A stretch of DNA of 64,000 bases from Tropicibacter sp. Alg240-R139 (GCF_900537075.1 NZ_UNRA01000002.1:669249-733248), one strand, 5' to 3'. Counted from the stretch's first letter, positions 1 through 10,057 are shown. The notes: generated from the letters alone by a model not told the origin. Numbers and translations: made by a program.

Positions 1-415
1 GAACCTCGAAGAACACAAATAGGTTAAAGGCATCACCAGTTAGGAAGGCGCCACAAACACCCATCAACTGAAACTGAAGCAGCGCGTGGAAATGGCGTCC
101 CCGGTTGTCCCAGCCCGAGCCAATGGAATAGAGCACCACCGCCATCGCCAGCATCGCCGTCAGCAGTACCATCAGGGCAGACAGTCGATCCAGCACCATG
201 ACAATGCCAAAAGGCGCGGGCCAATCACCCAACTCATAGACGTAAACTTGCCCATTCAACGTCATGCCGAGCAGCGCAAGGGCGATACCCAGCAAAGCCA
301 CAGTGCCCGCAACCGAAAAGATCCGCTGCAAGCTCAGGTGGTGACGCAGGACCATGATGATAAACGGTGCCAGAACCGCTGGCAGCACGATCGGGGCGAC
401 AATCAGGTGGTTCAT
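1..415 (-). CDS. mrpD: Na+/H+ antiporter subunit D, N-terminal part
   Basis: Partial gene: only the first 138 codons are present and the rest lies left of the window. The product is a hydrophobic membrane subunit of the multisubunit Mrp cation/proton antiporter, related to the proton-pumping subunits of NADH dehydrogenase. The translation starts MNHLIVAPIVLPAVLAP and continues through at least three membrane segments to a FVFFEV motif typical of the NuoL/M/N-like family. The ATG overlaps the mrpC stop by 4 bases (ATGA), which suggests translational coupling. The order A-B-C-D matches Mrp operons. Confidence 0.93.
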   Translation of the reverse strand, partial: MNHLIVAPIVLPAVLAPFIIMVLRHHLSLQRIFSVAGTVALLGIALALLGMTLNGQVYVYELGDWPAPFGIVMVLDRLSALMVLLTAMLAMAVVLYSIGSGWDNRGRHFHALLQFQLMGVCGAFLTGDAFNLFVFFEV

Positions 416-756
416 ACGTCGTCCCCCGTATTCTCGGACATGTCGATGCGGTCATCCTGCGATGACAAATAGGCACTGAGCGCAATCATCACGACAACGG
501 CTGTCATCCCGAACGAGATCACGATGGCCGTCAGAACCAAAGCCTGCGGCAGCGGATCGGAATAGGGCACGTCGGCGTATTTGTTCAACACTGGTGGTGC
601 GTTCAGCGCCAGCCGTCCGGTCGCGAACAGAAAGACGTTCACCGCATAAGACAGCAGCGAAATGCCAACGATCACCGGGAAAGTGCGCCGTCGCAGTATC
701 AAATACACGCCAGCAGCGGTCAGCATGCCTACGGCGGTGGCCAGAAGGATTTCCAT
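412..756 (-). CDS. mrpC: Na+/H+ antiporter subunit C (NuoK-like)
   Basis: 114-aa membrane protein of the Mrp antiporter complex in the inner membrane. It has three predicted membrane segments and the NuoK-like pattern GVYLILRRRTFPVIVGISLLS near residues 12-32; this matches the usual length of MrpC (about 110-120 aa). The start chosen is the ATG at 756, one base downstream of the mrpA stop codon; a longer reading would run into mrpA. It is the middle gene of the mrpAB-C-D operon. Confidence 0.95.
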   Translation of the reverse strand: MEILLATAVGMLTAAGVYLILRRRTFPVIVGISLLSYAVNVFLFATGRLALNAPPVLNKYADVPYSDPLPQALVLTAIVISFGMTAVVVMIALSAYLSSQDDRIDMSENTGDDV

Positions 757-757
757 C

Positions 758-3622
758 TCAGACCTCCTTCTTTTCGTCGATTTCGTCGTCGTCGCGCGCG
801 GGGTTGATGTCCATCGCGTGTTCTGATGCAATCCCGGGCTGCCAGGCAAAGCGCGACAGGCTTTCCAAGGCCAGCATCACCGCGCCCACAACGGCCAGGA
901 ACACGCCCAGGTCAAAGCCCATGGCTGTGGCCCATTCGAACTCTTCCAATGGTGGCCAGTGGATGTAGCCGAATGCGCTGGTCAGGAAGGGTTTGCCGTT
1001 CAGCCAGGCTCCCATTCCGGTGATGGCTGCGATCAACACGCCCGAGCCGATTATGCCGTGATAGAATACTTTCTGCCGCTCGGCCGCCCAACTGAACCCG
1101 CTGGCCATGTACTGCATGATAAAGGCAATCGCCGCGATCAGGCCGGCGATAAAGCCGCCTCCGGGCAGGTTGTGTCCGCGGAAGAAGATATAGGCCGCAA
1201 CCATCAGCGCAATTGGCATCATCACGCGTGTGACCACCACCATCATCAGCGGATGCGCGTCGCCCGATTGCGGCATGTCCGGTTTGCGGTTGAGCAGATG
1301 TGCCCGCACACGGGTGCCGAGCACGGCCTCGGTCAGGGCATAGATCACCAGTGCCGCGATCCCCAAAACGATGATTTCACCAAATGTATCAAAGCCCCGG
1401 AAGTCCACCAGGATCACGTTGACAACATTGGTGCCGCCGCCACCTTTGTACGAATTTGCCAGGTGGAACTCGGAAATCGACGGAAAGGCAAAGTCACGCA
1501 TCATCAGCGCGTAGATCAGCCCGCCGACACCCAAACCGGAAATGCCTGCGATAATGACATCGCGGAACCGTCGTTCGTTCGTCGTCTCCCAAGGAGTTTC
1601 CTTGGGCATAAAGTTCAGCGCCAGCAACAGCAAGATGATCGTCACCACCTCGACCGAGATCTGGGTCAGCGCCAGGTCTGGCGCGGACAGGTAGTTGAAC
1701 CCGATTGAAATGATCAGACCCACGACACCCACCAAGACCAGCGAGACAAAGCGGTTGTGGTGGAACACCACCAGACAGATCGTGGCACCCATCAGACAGA
1801 TCCAGCCGATGATTGGCATGATCCCGGGTTCGATCCCGATGCGTGTCGGGACAGAATCCGTGCCCGTGTAATAGGCATAGCCCGCCAGCGAGACGACAAA
1901 GACGACAAAGATCGCCGAATACCGCGCCATTGACCGATTGTGCAGCCCTTCGGTGATTTTGCGGCTCAGCGCTGTCATGCCCCCGATGATGGCGTCAAAA
2001 ATGACTTTTGCCTCGGGTCTGGGGATGGCGTTCCAGATCTGCTCAAACCGACCGTGCACCGACAGCAGGACGATGGCCCCAACGGTCGCCACGATGGACA
2101 TATAGAGCGCTGGAGTGAACCCGTGCCAGATCTTGAGCGAATAATATGGCAGCTCTCCACCACCGATGACAGCCCCGGATGCAACCGCAACCAACGGACC
2201 AACGATGGCCTTTGAGAACAGGCCAATCAGAATGACTAGCGTCACCAGAATGGCTGGCGCCAGCCACATTCCAACACCTGGATCATGCGGTTTGGCCGGA
2301 TAATCGTCGCGCTTGGGCCCAAGGAACACATGAGCGATGAAGCGGAAGGAATAGGTCGCCGAAAACAGCGCAGCGATCAGGACAACGCCGGGCACCAGGT
2401 AGGGCGAGTTGAGCCATGTGGTATGTACGGCTTCTTCCAGCATCATCTCTTTCGACAAGAAGCCGTTTAGCGGTGGAATACCCGCCATCGACAGTGCCGC
2501 CACAGTGGCGATGACGAAGGTTACCGGCATCAGGTGGCGCAACCCACCCAAGCGTTTGATATCCCGCGTGTGTGTTTCGTGATCGATGATGCCGGCAGAC
2601 ATAAAGAGCGCGGCCTTGAACGTGGCATGGTTGATGATGTGGAATACAGCAACCACCGCTGCGATCTTGGTGCCAAAACCCAAGAGCATGGTAATCAGGC
2701 CCAGGTGAGAGACCGTCGAAAAGGCCAACAGCGCCTTGAGGTCATCCTTAAAGAGCGCAATCACTGCACCGAGGACCATGGTGATAAGACCAGTTGTGGC
2801 GACAATATAGAACCACGCATCAGTGCCCGCCAAGACCGGCCACATCCGAGCCATCAGGAACAGACCGGCCTTAACCATCGTGGCCGAGTGTAGATAAGCT
2901 GAAACCGGCGTAGGTGCGGCCATCGCGTGGGGCAGCCAGAAGTGGAACGGGAACTGCGCCGACTTGGTGAATGCGCCGAGCAGGATCAAGATCAGTGCAG
3001 GCATGTAGTAGGGCGAAGCCTGAATCAATTCCTTGTTTTGCAGGATCACGGTCAGATCATAGCTGCTCACGACGTTGCCCAAAATCAGCATCCCCGCAAT
3101 CATCGCTAGCCCACCCGAGCCGGTGACCGCCAGCGCCATCCGTGCGCCCTGGCGCCCGGCGGGCAGATGTTTCCAATATCCGATCAGCAGGAAAGAGCTT
3201 AGTGAGGTGAGTTCCCAGAAAATAAGCAAAAGTAGTATGTTGTCGGAAAGAACGATCCCCACCATCGCGCCCTGGAAGAGCAGCAGATAAGTGTAGAACT
3301 GCCCCATCGGGTCCTCGCGCGACAGGTAGAACCGGGCATAGAGAATGATCAGCAGACCAATCCCCAGGATCAGCCCTGCAAATAGGAACCCCAATCCATC
3401 CAGATAAAAGTTGGCGTTCAGCCCCAATCCGGGCAACCAGTCAAAGCGCGCTGTGACGACCTCGCCGCGAAAAACGGCAGGGGCGTTCACCAGCAATCCC
3501 AGAAGCGCCAGAAACGTTGTGGCCCCGGCAGACGCGGATGAGGCATTGCGCCCAGCGCGGATTAGCAGGGCGGGAAACACTGCCCCGAGGAAAGGCAAGG
3601 CTGCTATCAGGAATAGGGACAC
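758..3622 (-). CDS. mrpA: Mrp antiporter subunit A fused to subunit B
   Basis: 954-aa polytopic membrane protein. The N-terminal two thirds is the NuoL-like MrpA channel; PFHFWLPHAMAAPTPVSAYLHSATMVKAG is recognisable but is given only as a landmark near residues 220-250. The C-terminal part is an MrpB (DUF4040/MnhB) domain with MPIALMVAAYIFFRGHNLPG near residue 820. Such A-B fusions are known in alphaproteobacteria (PhaAB of rhizobia). The GTG at 3622 was chosen because a good ribosome site (GGAGG, 7 bases away) precedes it and the more upstream reading adds 56 non-hydrophobic residues. The complex exports Na+ or K+ in exchange for protons. Confidence 0.93.
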   Translation of the reverse strand: MSLFLIAALPFLGAVFPALLIRAGRNASSASAGATTFLALLGLLVNAPAVFRGEVVTARFDWLPGLGLNANFYLDGLGFLFAGLILGIGLLIILYARFYLSREDPMGQFYTYLLLFQGAMVGIVLSDNILLLLIFWELTSLSSFLLIGYWKHLPAGRQGARMALAVTGSGGLAMIAGMLILGNVVSSYDLTVILQNKELIQASPYYMPALILILLGAFTKSAQFPFHFWLPHAMAAPTPVSAYLHSATMVKAGLFLMARMWPVLAGTDAWFYIVATTGLITMVLGAVIALFKDDLKALLAFSTVSHLGLITMLLGFGTKIAAVVAVFHIINHATFKAALFMSAGIIDHETHTRDIKRLGGLRHLMPVTFVIATVAALSMAGIPPLNGFLSKEMMLEEAVHTTWLNSPYLVPGVVLIAALFSATYSFRFIAHVFLGPKRDDYPAKPHDPGVGMWLAPAILVTLVILIGLFSKAIVGPLVAVASGAVIGGGELPYYSLKIWHGFTPALYMSIVATVGAIVLLSVHGRFEQIWNAIPRPEAKVIFDAIIGGMTALSRKITEGLHNRSMARYSAIFVVFVVSLAGYAYYTGTDSVPTRIGIEPGIMPIIGWICLMGATICLVVFHHNRFVSLVLVGVVGLIISIGFNYLSAPDLALTQISVEVVTIILLLLALNFMPKETPWETTNERRFRDVIIAGISGLGVGGLIYALMMRDFAFPSISEFHLANSYKGGGGTNVVNVILVDFRGFDTFGEIIVLGIAALVIYALTEAVLGTRVRAHLLNRKPDMPQSGDAHPLMMVVVTRVMMPIALMVAAYIFFRGHNLPGGGFIAGLIAAIAFIMQYMASGFSWAAERQKVFYHGIIGSGVLIAAITGMGAWLNGKPFLTSAFGYIHWPPLEEFEWATAMGFDLGVFLAVVGAVMLALESLSRFAWQPGIASEHAMDINPARDDDEIDEKKEV

Positions 3623-3847
3623 AAGCAATCCTCCGCTATTTGCCGGGTTGAGACGTAAACCTGTATTTTGAGTAAGGATATTTCGCGGCCTGTCCAGACC
3701 TTGAAATATTTGGTTTTTTGGTCCGACACCGATTCTGGGTGAATTTAGGGGGTTCTGACGGGAACTTGAGTGGATTTTCCGCCGGTTCACGTCCTAGATA
3801 AGTCCAGATGACCCGATCGCCCTAGAAAGAGGCTCAAGCGCGCTATC
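3623..3847. other. divergent intergenic region, mrpA / rhodanese
   Basis: 225 bases between divergently transcribed genes, so promoters in both directions are expected here. I see no clear consensus boxes beyond the mrpA ribosome site at its left edge and a weak AT-rich patch near 3705-3720. Confidence 0.4.
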
Positions 3848-4321
3848 ATGACGCGGCAACCAAATTTCTCAACCCGTCGGCTGATGCTTTTGGGGGGCAT
3901 GGCAACCTTGGCTGCGGGCGGTGTGTACTGGTGGCGTGCGACGCCTCCCCACTATGGCGGTGCCAAACTGACGGTGGTGCAAGCACATGAAGCAGCGGCC
4001 AATGGTGATGTTGTGTTGGTGGACATTCGGACACCGCGTGAGTGGTTGGATACTGGCGTAGCGACTGGAGCCTATCCGATCGACATGCGTCGTGATGATT
4101 TCCTGACCATCTTGTCTCAAGTGGCTGGAACCGACAAATCCCGTCCTATCGCGGTGATTTGCGCCCGTGGCGTGCGTTCAGCCCGCCTGAGCCGGGCTCT
4201 GACCGAAGCGGGTTACTCCAATATTGTCGACGTGCCCGAGGGGATGTTGGGCTCGGCCGCGGGGCCGGGATGGCTTAAATCAGGCCTGCCTGTCACACAA
4301 ATTGAAGGAGGGTCGGGATGA
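3848..4321 (+). CDS. exported rhodanese-domain protein
   Basis: 157 aa. An N-terminal STRRLMLLGG stretch followed by a hydrophobic segment (residues 8-28) looks like a Tat or Sec signal/anchor, so the domain probably acts in the periplasm. Residues 41-150 form one rhodanese fold with the active-site loop CARGVR, catalytic Cys about 105, implying sulfur transfer. The physiological acceptor cannot be told. The stop overlaps the start of the following esterase (ATGA), so the two are co-translated. Confidence 0.88.
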   Translation: MTRQPNFSTRRLMLLGGMATLAAGGVYWWRATPPHYGGAKLTVVQAHEAAANGDVVLVDIRTPREWLDTGVATGAYPIDMRRDDFLTILSQVAGTDKSRPIAVICARGVRSARLSRALTEAGYSNIVDVPEGMLGSAAGPGWLKSGLPVTQIEGGSG

Positions 4322-5139
4322 TCCGGCGCTTTTTGTTCGGCCTCGGCCTGATCGTTGCAGGGCAGGGCGCGCAAGCGGCTTGTGGCGGTGCCGAAAATGC
4401 CTGCAAGATTGATGGCGGGAGCTATCACATCGAAGTGCCACGTGCGGACAATCCGCCACTGGTGGTGTTTTTGCACGGTTATGGTGGTAATGGCGCGGCC
4501 ACGATGCGCAACCGGTCAATGGTGGATGGTCTGTTGGCGCGCGGCTATGCGGTTATGGCCCCCAACGGCTCGCAACGGATCGGGTCGAACAGGGGGCTGA
4601 GCTGGAATTTTTATCCCGGCTGGGAAGGGCGAGATGAGATCGCATTTTTACAAACTGCGGTATCGGACGCAGCAGATCGTTTTGGTGCGGATCGAGGCCG
4701 GGTGATACTGGGCGGGTTTTCCGCTGGTGGGTTCATGGTGAATTACCTGGCCTGCGCCGCGCCAAACACGTTCTCGGCCTATGTGCCGGTGTCCGGTGGA
4801 TTTTGGCGCCCACATCCGACCGAATGCAAGGGCCCGGTCCGGATGCTCCATACCCACGGGTGGTCTGACAACGTGGTTCCGCTTGAAGGGCGCATGTTTG
4901 GCGGCGGGCGTTTTGTACAGGGCGATATATTTGCGGGGCTCGAGATTTGGCGCGAGGCCAATGGCTGCGTCGATCACAAACCCGCGGGCTTCGATGGCGA
5001 TGGCGAATTCATGCACCGCCGATGGAACTGCGGGCCAGACAGCGCGCTGGAGTTTGTGCTGTTCCCGGGCGGACACCAGGTGCCTAAACGATGGGTCGAT
5101 TTGATCGTGGATTGGTACGAGGGGTTGCCGAGCAGCTAA
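4318..5139 (+). CDS. secreted alpha/beta-hydrolase (polyhydroxybutyrate depolymerase/LpqC-type esterase)
   Basis: 273 aa with a cleavable signal peptide (residues 1-20, cleavage near AQA/AC). An alpha/beta-hydrolase core follows: oxyanion motif HGYGG near 53-57, nucleophile elbow GGFSAGG with Ser about 135, an Asp in HGWSDNVVP (about 184) and a late His in GGHQVP (about 256). The arrangement resembles feruloyl esterase/PHB depolymerase-like enzymes (COG3509). The natural ester substrate is unknown. It shares an operon with the rhodanese, overlapping by 4 bases. Confidence 0.87.
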   Translation: MIRRFLFGLGLIVAGQGAQAACGGAENACKIDGGSYHIEVPRADNPPLVVFLHGYGGNGAATMRNRSMVDGLLARGYAVMAPNGSQRIGSNRGLSWNFYPGWEGRDEIAFLQTAVSDAADRFGADRGRVILGGFSAGGFMVNYLACAAPNTFSAYVPVSGGFWRPHPTECKGPVRMLHTHGWSDNVVPLEGRMFGGGRFVQGDIFAGLEIWREANGCVDHKPAGFDGDGEFMHRRWNCGPDSALEFVLFPGGHQVPKRWVDLIVDWYEGLPSS

Positions 5140-5160
5140 GGCAGACCCTGTTCTTGTTCG

Positions 5161-5412
5161 AGGAGCTCCCGCGCCCGAGCAGACCTGACTTCGTCAGCCC
5201 TGCTAACGGTCTTGGGCGTAGTGCCGCGCTGGGCGCGGCGCGGTCCATCCCATGTGGCGCAGTTGCGCGAAAAACGTCAGCGTGTCGATATCGGGGGGCC
5301 GCAATGTTCCATAGGGCGCAAGCAAGCGCCAACCGCCGAGCGCAGCGAGGCCCGGCCCAACTGGAGGCGATGCCCCATTAGGGGCATCAACGACGGGCGG
5401 GAGCACTCCGGG
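5161..5412. repeat. dispersed structured intergenic element, copy A (long form)
   Basis: The convergent gap between the esterase and mdoH carries a sequence related to 17033-17175. Shared blocks are GGAGCTCCCGC at the left, a small hairpin with a TTC loop (5185-5197), CCCGGCCCAAC, a second hairpin (5369-5388) and GACGGGCGGGAG at the right. The two hairpin stems differ from the other copy by paired changes that keep base pairing. Copy A is about 110 bases longer in the middle. It could be a structured RNA or a REP-like DNA element; orientation is not certain. Confidence 0.7.
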
Positions 5413-5442
5413 TATGGAGAGCCGGTGCCAATCTGGGCACGA

Positions 5443-7323
5443 TCACTCGGCGGGAGTAACAGAGGATTTGCCGTCCAGCAGGGATTTCAGTTCTGTCCGG
5501 TAATGCCGCGCCGCCTGTGCAATCGCGGGTTCACGGTAATCCTCGCGCAGGCCCAGCAAATTGCGAGCGGTCTTGGCCGTTACGCCGCTTAATGCCGAAA
5601 GGGGGATCGCCAAAGCAAGGCTCAGCGCGATGGGTGCGAGCCAAATCGACACCAACCCCGAGATAATCCCAGCCGTTAGCACCAGACCACTGACCGTTTC
5701 CAGGGCGTGACACTTGCCCAACGTTCTGAGACCATAGGTGCCACCGTCGCGTGCCTGGGGCGACCAACCCTTTTGCAATCCCAGCATCGTGCGGAACACC
5801 GCGATCATCTGTTGCACCATCAGAATTGGCGCATAGATCACCGACAGGATCACCTCGGACAGGAACGATAGCGTGAACCGCCATCCACCGCCGAACTCGG
5901 AGTAGCGCGCACCAGTCAGCGGCAGTGCTGCAGCGCCCATCAGTTTAGGCACCAGCAACATGGCATACATGAGCACGATGATCAGCACATGATGCCCCTC
6001 GGTCATCTCGGGCCACTGGGGAAACAATGGATTGTCGGGGCGGAAATAATGCAGAACGCTCGCATCCTCTCCTCGACCGATCAGCGCCCACATCACCAAA
6101 AGCGCAAACCAGATCGGTGACATCAGATATCCGATCGCACCGTGGAACAGGTGAAAGCGCGAAATCGACCGGAACCCGCGCGCGTTCAGAAGGTTCAAGT
6201 GTTGTAGGTTACCCTGACACCAGCGCCGGTCGCGCAATACATGGTCGATCAATGTAGGCGGTGTTTCTTCATACGAGCCGCGAATGCGGGGCAGGAAACG
6301 CACCGACCACCCGGCGCGGCGCAGCAGCCCGGCCTCGACAAAGTCGTGGCTCATGATCAGCTGTTTCTTGCCGCGCAGATTGCGCAGACGTGGAAGACCC
6401 GCGCAATTGGCAAAAGCAGCGGTGCGGATGATCGCGTTGTGGCCCCAATAGTTGCCTTCCTGCCCACACCAGCGTGCGACGCCCTCGGCAAGCGCGGCCC
6501 CGTAAACGCCATTGGCAAACTGCTGCATTCGGGCAAAGACGGATTGTGCTCCGGTGAGCTGCGGAAAGCTCTGGATTAGGCCGGCGCCGGGATCGCGGGC
6601 CAGTGCGTTTGTCAGCCTGGCAATGGCGCGCCCCGTCATCAAGCTGTCCGCATCCAGCACCAGCATCGCCTGATAAGCCCCACCCCAACGGCTGACCCAA
6701 TCGGCGACATTGCCCACTTTGCGGTCGGTGTTCTGCGGGCGGCGGCGATAGTAAAGCTCTGTTCCCGGCATCAACGAAGCACGCAGGGCCTCGACGCTTG
6801 CCTGTTCCTGTGCGGCAATGGCATCGTCGCGCGTGTCAGACAGGATGAACATTGCATAGCGGTGCACCCCGCCGCGCGCGCGCAACTCCTCCAGCATCGA
6901 GCGGGCGTTGCCCAGCACAAACCAGGGCACCTCGTTATACACCGGCATCACCAGCGCAACATTCAGCGATTCAGGCTTTGAGGGGCGGGCGCTCGGCGCT
7001 TGGCGAGACAACGATACCAACCCGATCGAAACGGTGGAAACGGTGAAAGCGATCCAGAAGAAATTGAACGAAATCAGCGCCAGCAACGTACCCTCGATCA
7101 CGCTGATCCCTTCATCCGAGAACCAGTCCTGCATGAGCCATAGCAGCCCAAGAGTGGCCACAAGAGCTGGAGCAAATGCCAGGAAACGCCATCCTCCAAC
7201 ACCGACGGCCTGGCGAGTTTCGGGGGCGTCGGCGTCGCGAAATGCCGCACCAAAATCCTGCTCAGGCATGGCCAGCGGCGCCTCGGGCGGCACAATATGT
7301 AGATCGTGATTCAAGCGGTCCAC
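5443..7323 (-). CDS. mdoH: glucans biosynthesis glucosyltransferase H
   Basis: 626-aa inner-membrane family 2 glycosyltransferase that polymerises the beta-1,2-glucan backbone of osmoregulated periplasmic glucans from UDP-glucose. Two N-terminal membrane segments are followed by a cytosolic GT2 domain with LVLDADSLMTG, a QXXRW-type motif seen as DRRWCQGN, then several C-terminal membrane segments. The start is a GTG at 7323 overlapping the mdoG stop by 13 bases; the ATG at 7269 is an alternative. Length is shorter than the E. coli protein (about 850 aa), as in other alphaproteobacteria. It is the last gene of opgC-mdoG-mdoH. Confidence 0.93.
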   Translation of the reverse strand: MDRLNHDLHIVPPEAPLAMPEQDFGAAFRDADAPETRQAVGVGGWRFLAFAPALVATLGLLWLMQDWFSDEGISVIEGTLLALISFNFFWIAFTVSTVSIGLVSLSRQAPSARPSKPESLNVALVMPVYNEVPWFVLGNARSMLEELRARGGVHRYAMFILSDTRDDAIAAQEQASVEALRASLMPGTELYYRRRPQNTDRKVGNVADWVSRWGGAYQAMLVLDADSLMTGRAIARLTNALARDPGAGLIQSFPQLTGAQSVFARMQQFANGVYGAALAEGVARWCGQEGNYWGHNAIIRTAAFANCAGLPRLRNLRGKKQLIMSHDFVEAGLLRRAGWSVRFLPRIRGSYEETPPTLIDHVLRDRRWCQGNLQHLNLLNARGFRSISRFHLFHGAIGYLMSPIWFALLVMWALIGRGEDASVLHYFRPDNPLFPQWPEMTEGHHVLIIVLMYAMLLVPKLMGAAALPLTGARYSEFGGGWRFTLSFLSEVILSVIYAPILMVQQMIAVFRTMLGLQKGWSPQARDGGTYGLRTLGKCHALETVSGLVLTAGIISGLVSIWLAPIALSLALAIPLSALSGVTAKTARNLLGLREDYREPAIAQAARHYRTELKSLLDGKSSVTPAE

Positions 7324-8813
7324 CGATAAAGCCAGACCTCGGAAGCCGCCGCACCGTCCTTGCGCAACTGGGCGCGCAGTTCGACGTGATCGCGCTCGCC
7401 GGGATCAAACGAAAACGCCAGTCTTGCACCGCCGGTGTCTGGGTTGCGTTGCAGCACGCCCTTGGAGGTCTCGACGTGGCCCGATTGAGTAAAGATGTCG
7501 ATGGCGTCCAGATCATCAAACAGCTCTGACGCTTCAAAATCAATCACGGCCACCCGTCCATCGGCAAAGTGGCGTTTGCCCATGGCTGTGTTGATGACTG
7601 CGGGCAGAGGGGTGCGATAAGGATGCTCGCCCCAGATCAGCCGATAAGCGATGTCGATCTGCTGACCTGTCACGTAAGGCTCGGCCGGACGCCAATAGGC
7701 AACGATGTTGTCATAGATTTCCTGATCGGCCGGGATTTCGACCAGACGCACCGTGCCTTTCCCCCAATCGCCCTTGGGCTCGACCCACAGGCCCGGACGG
7801 CGGTGATAATGCGCCTCAAGATCGGCAAAATTCGCGAAAGCGCGGGACCGCTGCATCAGGCCAAAACCGCGCGGGTTTGTGTCGACAAACGACGACACTT
7901 GCAAATGCTTGGGGTTGGCAAGGGGTCGCCACAGAACCTCCCCGGCACCGTTGTGGATCATCAGCCCGTCGCTGTCGTGCACGGCGGGGCGAAAGTCGTC
8001 GAACCGAGTGGGGTTGGTCTCGTCAAACAGGAACATCGACGTCAGCGGGCCAAGGCCCACATGATCCATCTCTTCGCGGGCAAACAGCGTCGCCTCGACC
8101 TCCATCACGCAATCTTCGCCGGGTGTTATGTCGAACCGATAAGCCCCAGTGACACTGGGGCTGTCCAACAGGGCATGAACGACCATGTTGCGCTGACCCA
8201 TTTTGGGACGCTCCAGCCAGAAGCGGACGAAATCGGGGAATTCCTCACCTTCTGAATCACCGGTTTTAAGTGCCAGACCGCGGGCCGAGAGGCCATAAGC
8301 CTCGCCCAGACCGATAGCCCGGAAATAGCTGGCACCCTGGAACACGCAGAACTCATCGGTTTTGCCCGGACGGTGCAGCTCGGTGCGCAGGCGCAGGCCG
8401 GAAAAGCCGAGTGTGTCAGCGTCCACGGGAAGCTCAGGCACCTTGCCGGATTTCTTGAACATGTCCAGGTCAAAGGGCACCGGGGTCGACAGGCCATTCT
8501 CGACCGAGAAGACCTTGACCGCCTGGGGAAAGTACAGACCGGGCGTGAAGAAATCGACGTTATAGGGCGTGTCGGTCCCGTACCACAGCGCTTTGTCCAG
8601 CCGGAAACGGATTTCACGGTACTGCTCATAGCTCAGGTTTTGCCAAGCCTCGGGCACCTTTTCGCGCGGCGCATACGGACGGCTGGCCAGATCTCGGGCC
8701 TCGGCCACCACGGCTTCGCGGTCAAAGGGCACGCCTGCACCCGTGGCTCCCACGGCAGGGGCCAGAGCAAGCGCTGAGGCAGAGGCGAGGAAGTGACGAC
8801 GGGTGAGCTTCAT
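7311..8813 (-). CDS. mdoG: periplasmic glucan biosynthesis protein G
   Basis: 500 aa. The N-terminus KLTRRHFLASASALALAP is a twin-arginine-type signal peptide, so the protein is exported folded to the periplasm. The mature part is the MdoG/OpgG beta-sandwich family needed for glucan backbone release and branching. The ATG at 8813 overlaps the opgC stop as ATGA and has GGAAGG 8 bases upstream; an in-frame ATG 15 bases earlier sits on that ribosome site and is less likely. Confidence 0.94.
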   Translation of the reverse strand: MKLTRRHFLASASALALAPAVGATGAGVPFDREAVVAEARDLASRPYAPREKVPEAWQNLSYEQYREIRFRLDKALWYGTDTPYNVDFFTPGLYFPQAVKVFSVENGLSTPVPFDLDMFKKSGKVPELPVDADTLGFSGLRLRTELHRPGKTDEFCVFQGASYFRAIGLGEAYGLSARGLALKTGDSEGEEFPDFVRFWLERPKMGQRNMVVHALLDSPSVTGAYRFDITPGEDCVMEVEATLFAREEMDHVGLGPLTSMFLFDETNPTRFDDFRPAVHDSDGLMIHNGAGEVLWRPLANPKHLQVSSFVDTNPRGFGLMQRSRAFANFADLEAHYHRRPGLWVEPKGDWGKGTVRLVEIPADQEIYDNIVAYWRPAEPYVTGQQIDIAYRLIWGEHPYRTPLPAVINTAMGKRHFADGRVAVIDFEASELFDDLDAIDIFTQSGHVETSKGVLQRNPDTGGARLAFSFDPGERDHVELRAQLRKDGAAASEVWLYRWTA

Positions 8814-10033
8814 TTTTTGGCCTTCCATGGGTGCGATTTGAACCAGCCCGCCAGATAGGCAACGCCGATGATCATGGCAAAGCCAAGTAGGTTGGCAAAG
8901 AGAACGGGGAAGAATTCGCGCCCGGTTTGATCCAGCAAGACACCCAGAATGCGCGCCGCCGCCATCGAGAAGACAAAGACCGCGAGCGATTGCTGGCCGA
9001 CCTTGGTGATCAGGGTCAGGACCACTTGCCAGGCCTGTGCTAGTGCTCCTGTACCAGTGGCGATCAGGCGCGCGCCCTTGTCGCCCGCGACGACCCAGCC
9101 CAGATAGGCCAGCGCCAAAAAGTGCATGTAACGAAACAGGCCAAACTCGGTCTTATCGCGGAATTCCTTTGTCAGGGGCCAGACTTTGCGGATCTGATCG
9201 GCGATGTCGCTGTTCCAGGCGTCGACCCACAGAAAAACTTTCCACGAGCCGAAAGGTGCGGACAGCACCAAGAACAGGGCGCAGACCCAGATCAGTGTCT
9301 TGGACACAGGCGGGGCAGGAATCCAACCGCGCATGAATGCGAAACCGGTAAAGAACAAGAGTTGCCAGCCGAAGGGGTTAAAAAACCATTCGCGTGCAGA
9401 CCAGGGCTCGGCCGGAAGCGCCAGTACGCCGGTTTGCGCCACAGTCCACAGCGCGACCGAGGTCAAGGCCGCGGCCCAGAATCCCAGCTTCTGTTGCAAG
9501 CCCACAAAGACGGGCATCAGCGCCAGTACAACCAGATACATCGGCAGGATGTCAAAGTAGTTGGGCACATAAGTCAGCGTGAAGATGCCCACCATCTGCG
9601 CCGCGGGATCTTTGAAGAAATGCTGTAAGTTCAGCGAGTTGATGTATGATTTCTCAAAAATCCCCGACTGATCCAGCGCCGCCATCGACATCGCGACAAA
9701 GAAGAACAGCCCGATATGCGCCCAATAGACCTGCCAGATGCGGAACGCTACACGGGCAGTGCCCATCCACCAACCCTTGCGCACGAAGGCTCCGCCAAAG
9801 GCGATGGCCGAAGCCATGCCCGAGCAGAACACAAAAATTTCGGTCGCGTCTGAAAAACCGAAGCGTGCCGGAATCCAGCGCGCCCAAGGGTCACCTGGGA
9901 TATGCGCGATGAGGATGATGAACATCGCAATGCCGCGATAGAAATCCAGTCGTGGATCGCGCACGCGCACGGCGGGGGCTGCCGCAGACGCGGCAACAGG
10001 GGCAAAATCAGTTGAGGGCGAAACGGTCGCCAT
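8810..10033 (-). CDS. opgC: OpgC-family glucan succinyltransferase/acyltransferase
   Basis: 407-aa polytopic membrane protein with about ten hydrophobic segments. The motif RDPRLDFYRGIAMF (about residues 25-38) and the following LIAHIPG are hallmarks of OpgC, which substitutes periplasmic glucans with succinyl or other acyl groups. It is the first glucan gene of this operon: opgC, then mdoG (ATGA overlap), then mdoH. The upstream TPR gene ends only 24 bases before it and may belong to the same transcript. Confidence 0.9.
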   Translation of the reverse strand: MATVSPSTDFAPVAASAAAPAVRVRDPRLDFYRGIAMFIILIAHIPGDPWARWIPARFGFSDATEIFVFCSGMASAIAFGGAFVRKGWWMGTARVAFRIWQVYWAHIGLFFFVAMSMAALDQSGIFEKSYINSLNLQHFFKDPAAQMVGIFTLTYVPNYFDILPMYLVVLALMPVFVGLQQKLGFWAAALTSVALWTVAQTGVLALPAEPWSAREWFFNPFGWQLLFFTGFAFMRGWIPAPPVSKTLIWVCALFLVLSAPFGSWKVFLWVDAWNSDIADQIRKVWPLTKEFRDKTEFGLFRYMHFLALAYLGWVVAGDKGARLIATGTGALAQAWQVVLTLITKVGQQSLAVFVFSMAAARILGVLLDQTGREFFPVLFANLLGFAMIIGVAYLAGWFKSHPWKAKK

Positions 10034-10057
10034 ATCGGGTACTGTCCTATTCCTTGA